In this document: in pieces, positions 1-7,725 of the stretch
Numbering within the stretch: the stretch's first letter is position 1
Layout of the letters: the number at the start of each line of letters is the position of its first letter
Assembly: GCF_006152065.1 (NCBI RefSeq)
Contig: NZ_VDFW01000014.1
Location: 95,117 to 159,116 of the forward strand
Reading direction: 5' to 3'
DNA length: 64,000 bases
Origin: Amycolatopsis alkalitolerans
GTDB lineage: Bacteria; Actinomycetota; Actinomycetes; Mycobacteriales; Pseudonocardiaceae
Position numbers and translations under genes: made by a program
Notes under the pieces: generated by a model
Told to the model about the DNA's origin: nothing
What the model saw: only the letters and a program-made list of their open reading frames with translations
Databases searched by the model: none

Positions 1-1342
1 CGCCGTTCATCACGCCGGTGTAGTCGTTCGCCACGGTCCAGCGGTCCCACGCCCCGCCCTGTGCGGCATAGGCGATCATCGACCGCGCGATATCGGAGGT
101 TTCCCTCGGCGCCAGCAAGGCCAGCAGCTGGATCTCCGAGCGGTAGATGTCCCAGCCCGAGAAGTTCGTGTACATCGCGTGCCCGCGGTCGGCGGTGTGC
201 ACGCGGCCGTCGAACCCGGTGTAGCGACCGTCCACATCGGAGAACACGTTCGGCTGGATCAGCGAGTGATACAGCGCGGTGTAGAACGTGGTCTTGTCGG
301 CGTCCGAGCCGCCGGTGACCTGGATCTGACCGAGCCGGTCGTTCCACGCCTCGCGCGCCGCGGCCGCGACGTCGTCGAACGAGCGGTGGTTGTTCTCCAC
401 CCTGAGGTTCGCCTGCGCGCCATCGCTGGACACAAAGGACAGTCCGACCTGGACGTTCACCTTCGAGCCCGGCGCGAACGTGACGTAGCCGCCGCTGCCG
501 GGGCCACTGACGGTCGTGTCGGCCGGCCTCGCCGACTGCGAGCGCGCCACCGTCGTCTGCGGGGCGACCTTCGCCAGGGCACCACCGTTCTCGGCGGCCT
601 TGTTCGGGGTGACGGTCCCGTTACGCCAGGTGCCGATCGAGGCGAACGGGATGTCGAACTTCGCGTAGAAGTAGACGCGGTAATGCGAGTTCGTGCCGCA
701 GAACCGGCCGCTGGAGGCCCAGCCGCTGACGCTGTCGCGGCCGATGGTGATCTGCGCGTCGTCGGTGCCCATGATCGAGCCCGAGGTGTTGATCAGCAGC
801 GTCGCGGGACTGTTCTGCGGGTAGCTGAACCGGCCCGACCCGGTGCGCTGGGTCGCGGTCAGGTCGACCTGCACGCCGCTGTCCAGTTTGACGCTGTACT
901 TGCCCGCGCTCGCCTGCTCGTTGGCATGCGAGAACGGCATCGTGTACCGGCCGGGGTCGGTCGCGGACGAGGTGGTGACCTCCCCGGCGTAAGGGATGAA
1001 CGGGATGTCCTCGTAGGTGTCACAACCGGCGCCCGAGAGGTGCGTCAGGCTGAATCCCTTGAGCGCGGTGCTGTCGTAGTAGTAGCCGCCGTGCTGTTCG
1101 GTGACGGTGTCCGGACTCCACTGGACCATCCCGAACGGCACCACCGCGCCCGGGAACGTGTTCCCGGCGCCGCCACCGGTGCCCTGGTCCGCGCCGCCCG
1201 GGCGGGTGCCGACGAAGGGGTTCACCCACTTCGCCAGATCCTGGGCAGGCACCGCGTCCGCCTGAACGACGGGCATGACGCTAGAGGTAACCACGAGACC
1301 GGCGACGAGCGCCAGCCCTCTTCTGACCCACAAAAGTCTCAT
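1..1342 (-). CDS. GH92 alpha-1,2-mannosidase, 3' part outside the window
   Basis: Secreted glycoside hydrolase family 92 exo-alpha-mannosidase that trims mannose from mannans or N-glycans. The first 447 codons are present. Residues 1-28 form a Tat/Sec-like signal peptide (MRLLWVRRG followed by a hydrophobic stretch, cleaved near VQADA). The GH92 N-terminal beta-sandwich starts with WVNPFVGT and GNTFPGAVVPFGM and includes GFSLTHLSGAGC; the (alpha/alpha)6 domain begins near residue 310 with TFYTALYHSL and FSGWDIYRSE, all family hallmarks. ATG at 1342 follows a strong AGGAGG. It diverges from a LacI regulator and a sugar importer, and a LacI-type palindrome lies just upstream, so induction by mannose or mannosides is likely. 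The catalytic glutamate/aspartate region lies outside the window. Confidence 0.93.
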   Translation of the reverse strand, partial: MRLLWVRRGLALVAGLVVTSSVMPVVQADAVPAQDLAKWVNPFVGTRPGGADQGTGGGAGNTFPGAVVPFGMVQWSPDTVTEQHGGYYYDSTALKGFSLTHLSGAGCDTYEDIPFIPYAGEVTTSSATDPGRYTMPFSHANEQASAGKYSVKLDSGVQVDLTATQRTGSGRFSYPQNSPATLLINTSGSIMGTDDAQITIGRDSVSGWASSGRFCGTNSHYRVYFYAKFDIPFASIGTWRNGTVTPNKAAENGGALAKVAPQTTVARSQSARPADTTVSGPGSGGYVTFAPGSKVNVQVGLSFVSSDGAQANLRVENNHRSFDDVAAAAREAWNDRLGQIQVTGGSDADKTTFYTALYHSLIQPNVFSDVDGRYTGFDGRVHTADRGHAMYTNFSGWDIYRSEIQLLALLAPRETSDIARSMIAYAAQGGAWDRWTVANDYTGVMNG

Positions 1343-1352
1343 CGGCCCTCCT

Positions 1353-1364
1353 GACAACCTTGTC
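1353..1364. promoter_or_regulatory. LacI-type operator (GH92 side)
   Basis: GACAACCTTGTC is a 12-bp palindrome with one central mismatch, directly before the Shine-Dalgarno of the GH92 gene. It is almost identical to the perfect palindrome at 1529-1540 in front of lacI. That both arms of the divergent locus carry it makes it the probable site of the LacI protein. Binding itself is inferred. Confidence 0.6.
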
Positions 1365-1528
1365 GTGGCGAATCACTTTCGTTAGCGGCTGACAAGCCGG
1401 TCAAGGAACCTGGCGAATCCTGTCTCATTACAGACAGGGGATACTCCATACGTCGCAGGGGATACGGCGGACATATCATCCGGACCATTGACAACCGGGT
1501 GCGCACGGTGTGGAATCCGCAGTACTAT

Positions 1529-1540
1529 GACAACGTTGTC
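1529..1540. promoter_or_regulatory. LacI-type operator (regulator side)
   Basis: GACAACGTTGTC is a perfect 12-bp palindrome with the central CG pair typical of LacI-family operators. It lies 37 bp before the preferred lacI start (1578) and overlaps a TACTAT -10-like box at 1523-1528, so bound repressor would block transcription of the lacI-isomerase-ABC operon. It pairs with the near-copy at 1353-1364. Confidence 0.65.
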
Positions 1541-1577
1541 GGACGGTACCCATCGCCCGGCGAGCAGGCGGGCGACG

Positions 1578-2561
1578 ATGAGCGACGTCGCCCGGCTGGC
1601 GGGGGTCAGTATCAAGACCGTGTCGCGCGTAGTGAACGACGAGCCCGCGGTGCATCCGGAGACCGCCCGGCGCGTGCTGGCCGCGATCGAGCAGCTGGGC
1701 TTCCGGCGCAATCTCGGCGCCCGCAACCTCCGCCGCGGCTCCACCACGGGCACCATCGGCCTGGTCGTGGAGGATGTCGGCAACCCCTTCTATTCGGAGC
1801 TCAACCGGGGTGTGGAGAAGATCGCGGTCGCCTACGGCCGGCATGTGCTGACCGGTTCCTCGGACGAGGACTCGGAGCGCGAACGCGAACTGGCGCTGGA
1901 GTTCTGCTCGCGCCGGGTCGACGGGTTGCTGCTGGTGCCTGCGGGCGAGCAGCATCACTACCTGGTGCCGGAGATGCGCGCGGGCACCCCGGTGGTGTTC
2001 GTCGACCGTCCCGCCGGCGATCTTTCGGCCGACACCGTGCTGGTCGACAACCTCGGGGGCACCATCGAGGCGGTCGCGCATCTGGCCCGGCACGGCCACC
2101 GTCGCATCGCGTTCCTCGGCGACCGGCCGGATATCTTCACCGCGGCCGAGCGGCTCCAGGGTTTCCGTGAAGGCTGCGTTCGCGCCGGTCTGCGCTACGA
2201 CGAGCGGCTCGCCCAACTGGGCACGCCGACCCGGGAGCACGTGGTCGGCGCGGTGGACCGCCTGCTGACCGGCCCCGATCGCGCGACCGCCGTCATCGCG
2301 GGGAACAACCGGGTCGCCGTGCATGTGCTGCGCGCGCTGGCCCACGTCACCCCGCGCCCCGCGCTCGTGAGCTTCGACGACTTCGAGCTCGCGGACCTGC
2401 TCGACCCGCCCGTCACGGTGATCGCCCACGACGTGGAACGGCTCGGCAAGGCGGCGGCCGAGTTGCTGTTCGCCCGGATCCACGGCGAGGAATCCCCGCC
2501 GAGAAAGGTAGTTCTGCCCGTGCACCTCGTACCCCGCGGCTCCGGCGAGGTCTCGCCGTGA
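1578..2561 (+). CDS. LacI-family transcriptional regulator of the mannoside locus
   Basis: LacI/GalR repressor of 327 aa. The helix-turn-helix is at the very N-terminus (MSDVARLAGVSIKTVSRVVN, followed by VHPETARRVLAAIEQLGF); a periplasmic-binding-protein-like sensor domain follows (residues 60-327, with GLVVEDVGNPFYSELNRG and VVFVDRP). An upstream ATG at 1527 is in frame, but it overlaps the operator and family members usually start about where 1578 does, so 1578 is preferred. It is the first gene of a run with overlapping junctions: its stop overlaps the GTG of the isomerase gene by 4 bp. The ligand is probably a mannose-containing sugar (inference from GH92 and the isomerase). Confidence 0.9.
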   Translation: MSDVARLAGVSIKTVSRVVNDEPAVHPETARRVLAAIEQLGFRRNLGARNLRRGSTTGTIGLVVEDVGNPFYSELNRGVEKIAVAYGRHVLTGSSDEDSERERELALEFCSRRVDGLLLVPAGEQHHYLVPEMRAGTPVVFVDRPAGDLSADTVLVDNLGGTIEAVAHLARHGHRRIAFLGDRPDIFTAAERLQGFREGCVRAGLRYDERLAQLGTPTREHVVGAVDRLLTGPDRATAVIAGNNRVAVHVLRALAHVTPRPALVSFDDFELADLLDPPVTVIAHDVERLGKAAAELLFARIHGEESPPRKVVLPVHLVPRGSGEVSP

Positions 2562-3568
2562 CCGCGCCCGTCAAGCTCCCGGCGAACCAGCCACCGCAGT
2601 TCTACCGCGGGGGCGCGGCGATCGCGGCGCTTCGCGGCGCGGACTCCGGCAATGAGTTCGGTCCCGAAGACTGGGTCGCCTCGACCACCACCCTGTTCGG
2701 CCAGGCGGAAACGGGCTTGTCGAGACTGCCCGACGGCCGCCTGCTGCGGGACGCGGTACGGGCCGACCCCGAGTCGTGGCTGGGGGCCAAGCACGTGTCG
2801 GCGTTCGCCGACTCCACCGGGCTGCTGGTCAAGCTGCTCGACGCGGGGCAGCGGCTGCCGGTGCACTTCCACCCGTCGAATGCCTTCGCGCAAGCGCATT
2901 TCGACTCGCATTTCGGCAAGACCGAAGCGTGGATCGTGGTGGGCACGAGCGGCGACGACCCGCGCGTCTACCCTGGCTTCCGCGAACACGTGCCGCCGGC
3001 GACGGTCGGCGAATGGGTGCGCGAACAGGACACCGAAGCGATGCTCGGGGCGCTCAACAGCGTGCCGGTCAAGCCCGGGGACAATGTGTATATCCCGGCC
3101 GGCCTGCCACACGCGATCGGCGAGGGCGTGTTCGTGGTCGAGTTACAGCAGCCGACCGACTTCTCGCTCACCATCGAATGGCGGGATTTCCTAGCCAGCC
3201 CGGAAAAAGGGCATCTCGGCATCGGCTTCGACACCGCGCTGCAGGCGCTGGACACCTCGGCCCGCGACCCGGAATCGATCATCACGCGCACCGCGGATCT
3301 CGACGAGTCCGTTGTGGAGCTTCTGGTACCCGGTGCGGCGGAGTTCTTCCGCGCCGACCGGCTGCGTCCGGACCCGTCGCTCGCGCTCGACCCGTCGTTC
3401 ACCGTGTTCGTGGTGCTCGCCGGCCAGGGCACACTGAAGACCGAGCACGGCGGCGGTCTGGAACTGTCCAAAGGCGACACTATCGTGCTGCCGTACGCCG
3501 CGGGGCAGGCCGAGGTCTCCGGCGAGCTGACCATCATCCGTTGCCGACCCCCAGTGCCGGGAGCCTGA
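2558..3568 (+). CDS. class I mannose-6-phosphate isomerase-like protein
   Basis: Cupin-type phosphomannose isomerase of 336 aa, predicted to interconvert mannose-6-phosphate and fructose-6-phosphate. The metal site is visible as H103 and H105 in PVHFHPSNAF, E123 in KTEAWIV and H185 in AGLPHAIGEG. It is shorter than classical ManA (about 390 aa) and matches the compact class I-like group found with sugar ABC loci. GTG start overlaps the lacI stop, so translation is probably coupled. The neighbours (GH92, importer) suggest it feeds imported mannose into glycolysis after phosphorylation; no sugar kinase is seen in the window. Confidence 0.85.
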   Translation: MTAPVKLPANQPPQFYRGGAAIAALRGADSGNEFGPEDWVASTTTLFGQAETGLSRLPDGRLLRDAVRADPESWLGAKHVSAFADSTGLLVKLLDAGQRLPVHFHPSNAFAQAHFDSHFGKTEAWIVVGTSGDDPRVYPGFREHVPPATVGEWVREQDTEAMLGALNSVPVKPGDNVYIPAGLPHAIGEGVFVVELQQPTDFSLTIEWRDFLASPEKGHLGIGFDTALQALDTSARDPESIITRTADLDESVVELLVPGAAEFFRADRLRPDPSLALDPSFTVFVVLAGQGTLKTEHGGGLELSKGDTIVLPYAAGQAEVSGELTIIRCRPPVPGA

Positions 3569-3569
3569 G

Positions 3570-4337
3570 ATGAACGACTCCGTCCTGCTCGACGCCCAGG
3601 AAATCGTGAAGCACTACGGTTCGGTCGAGGCGCTGCGCGGCGCGTCGTTCCAGGCCAGGGCGGGCGAGGTGACCGCGCTGATCGGCGACAACGGTGCCGG
3701 GAAGTCGACGCTGATCAAATGCCTTTCCGGTGCCGAACAGCCGACCTCGGGCAGGATCCTCCTGGACGGCAAGGAGGTTCATTTCGATTCGCCCACCACC
3801 GCACGGCGGCTGGGCATCGAGACCGTCTACCAGGACCTCGCGGTCGCACCGGAGCTCGACCCGGCCGCGAACCTGTTCCTGGGCCGGGAGATCCACCGCC
3901 GCGGCATCCTCGGCAAGCTCGGCATGATCGACAAGGCGGAGATGCGCCGGCGGGCGGTCGAGGAGTTCAAACGGCTCGGCGTGACCCTGCAGAGCACCGA
4001 CGTGCCGATCGGCTCGCTGTCCGGCGGGCAACGGCAGAGCGTCGCGGTGGCGCGGTCGGTCGTCTGGGCCAGCAAGGTCGTGTTCATGGACGAACCGACG
4101 GCCGCACTCGGTGTGGTGCAACGGGAACGCGTGCTCGACGTGATCCGGCGGGTGCGCGACGAGGGTATCGCCGTGGTGCTGATCAGCCACAACATGCCCG
4201 AGGTGCTGTCGGTCTCGGACCGGATCGAGGTGCTGCGGCTCGGCGCCAGGGTGGCCCGGTTCGCCGCGGCCGACACGAAACTGGAGGACCTCGTCGCGGC
4301 TATGACGGGCGCGCTCACCCAGGAGGAAGCCGCATGA
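3570..4337 (+). CDS. sugar ABC transporter ATP-binding protein (FrcA-like, single domain)
   Basis: ATPase of a CUT2-type sugar importer, 255 aa. Walker A is GDNGAGKST at residues 39-47, the signature LSGGQRQ lies near 146-152, and Walker B is VVFMDEPTA near 170. It has one nucleotide-binding domain, like fructose/mannose FrcA, unlike the double-domain RbsA/XylG. It starts one base after the isomerase stop and its own stop overlaps the permease ATG (ATGA), typical of a tightly coupled operon. Confidence 0.93.
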   Translation: MNDSVLLDAQEIVKHYGSVEALRGASFQARAGEVTALIGDNGAGKSTLIKCLSGAEQPTSGRILLDGKEVHFDSPTTARRLGIETVYQDLAVAPELDPAANLFLGREIHRRGILGKLGMIDKAEMRRRAVEEFKRLGVTLQSTDVPIGSLSGGQRQSVAVARSVVWASKVVFMDEPTAALGVVQRERVLDVIRRVRDEGIAVVLISHNMPEVLSVSDRIEVLRLGARVARFAAADTKLEDLVAAMTGALTQEEAA

Positions 4338-5374
4338 CCGCCACCAAGGAGATCCAGTCCACTGTAGATGGCGGCTTCGGGAAGCGCTCGCTCGGCCAGC
4401 GGCTCATCGGCGCGAACACGTTCTGGATCGCGCTCGTGCTGATCGCCCTGATCGCCGTGTTCATCGTGCTCAAACCGGGCGAGTTCGGCACCCTGTTCAC
4501 CTTCCAGACGCTGCTGATCGAGACTTCGGTGCTGCTGGTGCTCTCCGTCGGGATGACGTTCGTGATCATCACGTCCGGCATCGACCTGTCCGTCGGCTCG
4601 GTGCTGATCTTCGCCGGGATGGTGTGCGGCAAGACGATGGAAGCGCTTTCCGGCGGCAACGCCAGCGCCGCCGGCTGGGGTGTGATCGGCATCGGGCTGG
4701 TGGCGGCGGTCCTGTCCGGCACGATCTGGGGCCTGATCAACGGGTTTCTCATCGCGGTGGCGAAGATCCCGCCGCTGATCGTCACGCTCGGCACGATGGG
4801 CGCGGCGCTCGGCGCGGCGTACCTGCTCAACAACGGCTCCGACGTGCGCAGCGTGCCGACCGTGCTGAACAAGACGCTCGGCTACGGCACCTCGTTCGGC
4901 GGGATCCCGAACCTGGTGCTGGTCGCGGTGGTCATCACGCTGATCGGCGCGTGGCTGCTGCACACCACGAAGTTCGGCCGCTACACCTACGCGGTCGGGT
5001 CGAACGCCGAGGCCGCGCGCCGGGCCGGGATCGGCGTCACCGCCCACCTGCTGAAGGTGTACCTGCTGACCGGTTTCCTCGCCGGGATCGCCGGGTTCAT
5101 GTCGCTCGCGTACTACGCCTCGACCACGATCACCGCGCACACCACGGACAACCTCAACGCGATCGCGGCGACGGTGATGGGCGGCACGAGCCTGTTCGGC
5201 GGGGTCGGTTCGGTGCTCGGCACGGTGATCGGCGTGTTCATCCCGGCCGTGCTGAAGAAGGGTTTCAACATCACGCAGGTGCAGGACTTCTGGCAGATGA
5301 TCGCGGTCGGCGGGGTGCTCATCGCCGCCGTCTGGTTCGACCAGCGCCGCCGACGGCAGCGCAATTCCCGGTAA
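4334..5374 (+). CDS. sugar ABC transporter permease (FrcC/RbsC family)
   Basis: Integral membrane permease of 346 aa with a cytoplasmic N-terminus of about 35 residues and roughly 9-10 hydrophobic helices. The CUT2 permease motif ITSGIDLSVGSVLIFAGMV is near residue 75, and GTVIGVFIPAVLKKGFN is near the C-terminus. ATG at 4334 is within the ATPase stop. A homodimer would form the channel for the sugar delivered by the lipoprotein encoded next. Confidence 0.93.
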   Translation: MTATKEIQSTVDGGFGKRSLGQRLIGANTFWIALVLIALIAVFIVLKPGEFGTLFTFQTLLIETSVLLVLSVGMTFVIITSGIDLSVGSVLIFAGMVCGKTMEALSGGNASAAGWGVIGIGLVAAVLSGTIWGLINGFLIAVAKIPPLIVTLGTMGAALGAAYLLNNGSDVRSVPTVLNKTLGYGTSFGGIPNLVLVAVVITLIGAWLLHTTKFGRYTYAVGSNAEAARRAGIGVTAHLLKVYLLTGFLAGIAGFMSLAYYASTTITAHTTDNLNAIAATVMGGTSLFGGVGSVLGTVIGVFIPAVLKKGFNITQVQDFWQMIAVGGVLIAAVWFDQRRRRQRNSR

Positions 5375-5398
5375 CTACGATGAAGTAGGAGACAACGG

Positions 5399-6376
5399 AT
5401 GAAGAAGGTGCTCAACGTCGGCACTGCCGTGGCCGCGGCGCTCGTGCTCGCGGCGTGTGGCTCCGGCCAGGTCGGCGGATCCGGTGGCAACAACGTCCAG
5501 AACAACAAGCAGCTCGCGCTGATCCCCGGGGTGCAGGCCGAGCCGTTCTACATCTCGATGCAGTGCGGTGCGCAAGCGGAGGCGCAGAAGCTCGGCTACA
5601 CGCTCACCACTTCGGCGCCGCAGAAGTTCGACGCGGCCCTGCAAACGGAGAAGGTCAACGCGCTGGGCTCGAACCCGCCGGCCGCCCTGCTGATCGCGCC
5701 GACCGACGACACGGCGATGCTCGCGCCGATCCAGCAGGTCGCCAACCGGGGCACCAAGATCGTCCAGGTGGACACGGCGCTGAAGGACTCCAGCCTCGCG
5801 GTTTCGTCGATCTCGTCGGACAACGTCGCGGGCGGCAAACTCGCCGCGCAGACGCTCGCGCAGCTGGTGGGCGGCAAGTCCGGTTCGGTGCTGGTGCTCG
5901 ACACCATCGCCGGTACCTCGACCACGGCCGCACGGGCGCAGGGTTTCACCGACGAGCTGAAGAACCACCCGAACCTCAAGTCGATCGGCATCCAGTTCAC
6001 CCAGAACGAGCCGGAGCAGGCGGCTGCGAAGGTCACCGCGGCGCTCGCGTCCACTCCGGACCTGATCGGCATCTTCGCCACGAACCTCAACACCGGTGAG
6101 GGCGCGGCGACCGGCCTGCGCAACGCGGGCAAGATCGGTCAGGTCAACCTGGTCGGCTTCGACGCCAGCCCGTCCGAAGTGGACGGTCTGCGCAGCGGCG
6201 AGTACCAGGCGCTCATCGCGCAGGACCCGGCGATGATCGGCCGGCAGGGCGTCGACCAGGCCGTCGCGGCCCTGGAAAACAAGCCGGTGACCAAGACCCT
6301 GACCGCTCCCCTGCACTCCCTCACCAAGGCGAACATGGACGCCAACTCCGCGTACTTCTACAAGCAGCAGTGCTGA
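5399..6376 (+). CDS. sugar ABC transporter substrate-binding lipoprotein
   Basis: Periplasmic-binding-protein-like lipoprotein of 325 aa (Peripla_BP_4 group). A lipoprotein signal ends in LAAC with the acylated Cys at residue 20, followed by a Gly/Ser/Asn linker. The mature part shows the two-lobed fold motifs IPGVQAEPFYISMQCGAQ and LVGFDASPSEVDGLRSGEY. ATG at 5399 has a good AGGAGA seven bases upstream. It completes the importer operon; high expression is expected of a binding protein. Confidence 0.92.
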   Translation: MKKVLNVGTAVAAALVLAACGSGQVGGSGGNNVQNNKQLALIPGVQAEPFYISMQCGAQAEAQKLGYTLTTSAPQKFDAALQTEKVNALGSNPPAALLIAPTDDTAMLAPIQQVANRGTKIVQVDTALKDSSLAVSSISSDNVAGGKLAAQTLAQLVGGKSGSVLVLDTIAGTSTTAARAQGFTDELKNHPNLKSIGIQFTQNEPEQAAAKVTAALASTPDLIGIFATNLNTGEGAATGLRNAGKIGQVNLVGFDASPSEVDGLRSGEYQALIAQDPAMIGRQGVDQAVAALENKPVTKTLTAPLHSLTKANMDANSAYFYKQQC

Positions 6377-6399
6377 CCCCCTCGCGCTGAGATCTACGT

Positions 6400-7107
6400 T
6401 CAGAGGGTCTTGAGATGCCCGGCGAGCCAGGTGCGGGTGTCTCGCCACAGACGCGCGCCCATCGAAACCCTGGCCACGCCGAGGGAAGCGAGGTCGGTAC
6501 CCGGTATGCGGTTCCCGTTGACCGCGGCCGGGTGCACGGCCTTGACGAACTCCCCGAGAACGTCCGGCGAGCGGATGAGGATCGGGTAAACGCAATCCGC
6601 CCCCGCGGCGAGATAAGCCTTCGCCCGCTCGATCCCCTCCGGCAGCGCCTCGCGCTGATCCCCTCGCAGGAAGACGTCGACACGCGCGTTGATCACCAAC
6701 GCGTCGCCCGCCGCCTCGCGTATCGCCGCGAGCCGCTCGGCCTGCTCGGCGACCGGGCGGATCCCACCACGAGCGTGGTCGGTGTCCTCCAGGTTGCAGC
6801 CCACCGCACCGGTCGCGAGCAACCGGTCGGCGAAATCGCGCGGCGGGAACCCGTAGCCCGACTCCGCGTCAACAGTCACCGGCACGCTGACGGCCCGCGC
6901 GATCCGCGCGGCGGCGGCGAACATCTCGTCCGCGGGTGCCCGTTCCCCGTCCGGGTAACCGAGCGAGGCCGCGACGGCGCCCGAACTCGTTGCCACAACG
7001 GGAAAACCGGCCTCCTCGACGAGCCGGGCACTGTCGGCGTCCCAGACGTTCGGCAACAGCACCGGCTTCCCGGGCACGTGTAGCACGCGAAGCGCGGCCG
7101 CGGTCAT
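6400..7107 (-). CDS. isocitrate lyase/PEP mutase superfamily protein
   Basis: TIM-barrel protein of 235 aa related to PEP phosphonomutase and 2-methylisocitrate lyase. Visible motifs are LPNVWDADSARL near residue 17, a Mg-binding DAESGYG near 79, and GAVGCNLEDTDH near 100. The KKCGHC catalytic loop of true isocitrate lyases is absent, as in the small 'ICL/PEPM family' proteins of actinomycetes, so the exact substrate is unknown; C-C or P-C bond cleavage of a small oxo-acid is the family reaction. It follows a short ORF and an AhpD-like gene on the same strand. Confidence 0.8.
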   Translation of the reverse strand: MTAAALRVLHVPGKPVLLPNVWDADSARLVEEAGFPVVATSSGAVAASLGYPDGERAPADEMFAAAARIARAVSVPVTVDAESGYGFPPRDFADRLLATGAVGCNLEDTDHARGGIRPVAEQAERLAAIREAAGDALVINARVDVFLRGDQREALPEGIERAKAYLAAGADCVYPILIRSPDVLGEFVKAVHPAAVNGNRIPGTDLASLGVARVSMGARLWRDTRTWLAGHLKTL

Positions 7108-7205
7108 CGCGGCTCCCCCGGCAGCGGCTTGTGGCTGGTGACTCCCGGGCGGTTCACGTCGTTGATCAGCGTCGCCGCCCCGGCCGTCAGCTGGATCCTG
7201 GTCAT
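7104..7205 (-). pseudogene. 33-codon ORF resembling a detached AhpD C-terminus
   Basis: ATG at 7205 overlaps the stop of the AhpD-like gene (ATGA), and its own stop overlaps the ATG of the PEP-mutase-like gene. The peptide ends ATLINDVNRPGVTSHKPLPG, which lines up with the C-terminus of the gene just upstream (VTVINAFNRLNVTSRTPVPA). It therefore looks like the leftover 3' end of a second ahpD-like gene, kept in the operon as a coupling ORF. No function is expected, but it is open and has perfect overlapping junctions. Confidence 0.55.
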
Positions 7206-7657
7206 TTCGCCGCCGGCACGGGGGTGCGGCTGGTGACGTTGAGCCGGTTGAAAGCGTTGATCACGGTCACCGCCCAGCCGAGCACCGTGTACTGGTCCCT
7301 GGTGAACACCGCGGTCGCCTGCTGGTACACGTCGTCTGGCACGTCCTGCGTCTCGGACAGCCTGGTCATCGCGTCGGTCAGCGCGAGCGCCGCGCGCTCC
7401 TGCTCGTTGTACACGTTGGCCTCGCGCCACACGCCGAGCAGGTACACCCGCTGCTCGGTCTCGCCGAGGTCGCGGACGTCCTTGATGTGCATGTCGAGGC
7501 AGAACGCGCAGCCGTTGAGCTGCGAGGCCCGGATCTTGCACAGTTCGAGGATCAGCGGGTCGAGGCCCGCGTCGGCGGCGGCCTTCTTGATCGAGTCGTT
7601 CAGCGCGATGAGCTGCTTCAACTGTTCCGGACGCTTGAGCGGAATTCGTGGGCTCAT
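7202..7657 (-). CDS. AhpD/carboxymuconolactone decarboxylase family protein
   Basis: Alkylhydroperoxidase-like protein of 151 aa. The redox motif CAFCLDMH (C50, C53, H57) is the AhpD signature, consistent with peroxidase or disulfide-relay activity. The start at 7657 (MSPRIPLKRP) is chosen over a longer frame because family similarity begins there and the divergent regulator starts 46 bp away. Such genes are often paired with MocR-type regulators in actinomycetes; the pair probably responds to a PLP- or amine-linked signal (inference). Confidence 0.88.
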   Translation of the reverse strand: MSPRIPLKRPEQLKQLIALNDSIKKAAADAGLDPLILELCKIRASQLNGCAFCLDMHIKDVRDLGETEQRVYLLGVWREANVYNEQERAALALTDAMTRLSETQDVPDDVYQQATAVFTRDQYTVLGWAVTVINAFNRLNVTSRTPVPAAK

Positions 7658-7690
7658 GTCCTTGACGTTAGCCCGAACTGGCACACGAGT

Positions 7691-7725
7691 ATGGTCCAGT
7701 TTCATGACGGATTCATGGTCCAGTT
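7691..7725. promoter_or_regulatory. direct repeat, candidate MocR operator
   Basis: ATGGTCCAGTT occurs twice, at 7691-7701 and 7715-7725, 24 bp start to start, around the first codons of the MocR gene and before the divergent ahpD-like gene. MocR-type regulators such as GabR and PdxR bind direct repeats. The second copy lies inside the coding region. Confidence 0.45.

Noticed and set aside
179..1354. 391-aa plus-strand frame at the window start
   Set aside because: Antisense shadow of the GH92 gene; composition is Arg/Val/Gly-rich without motifs.
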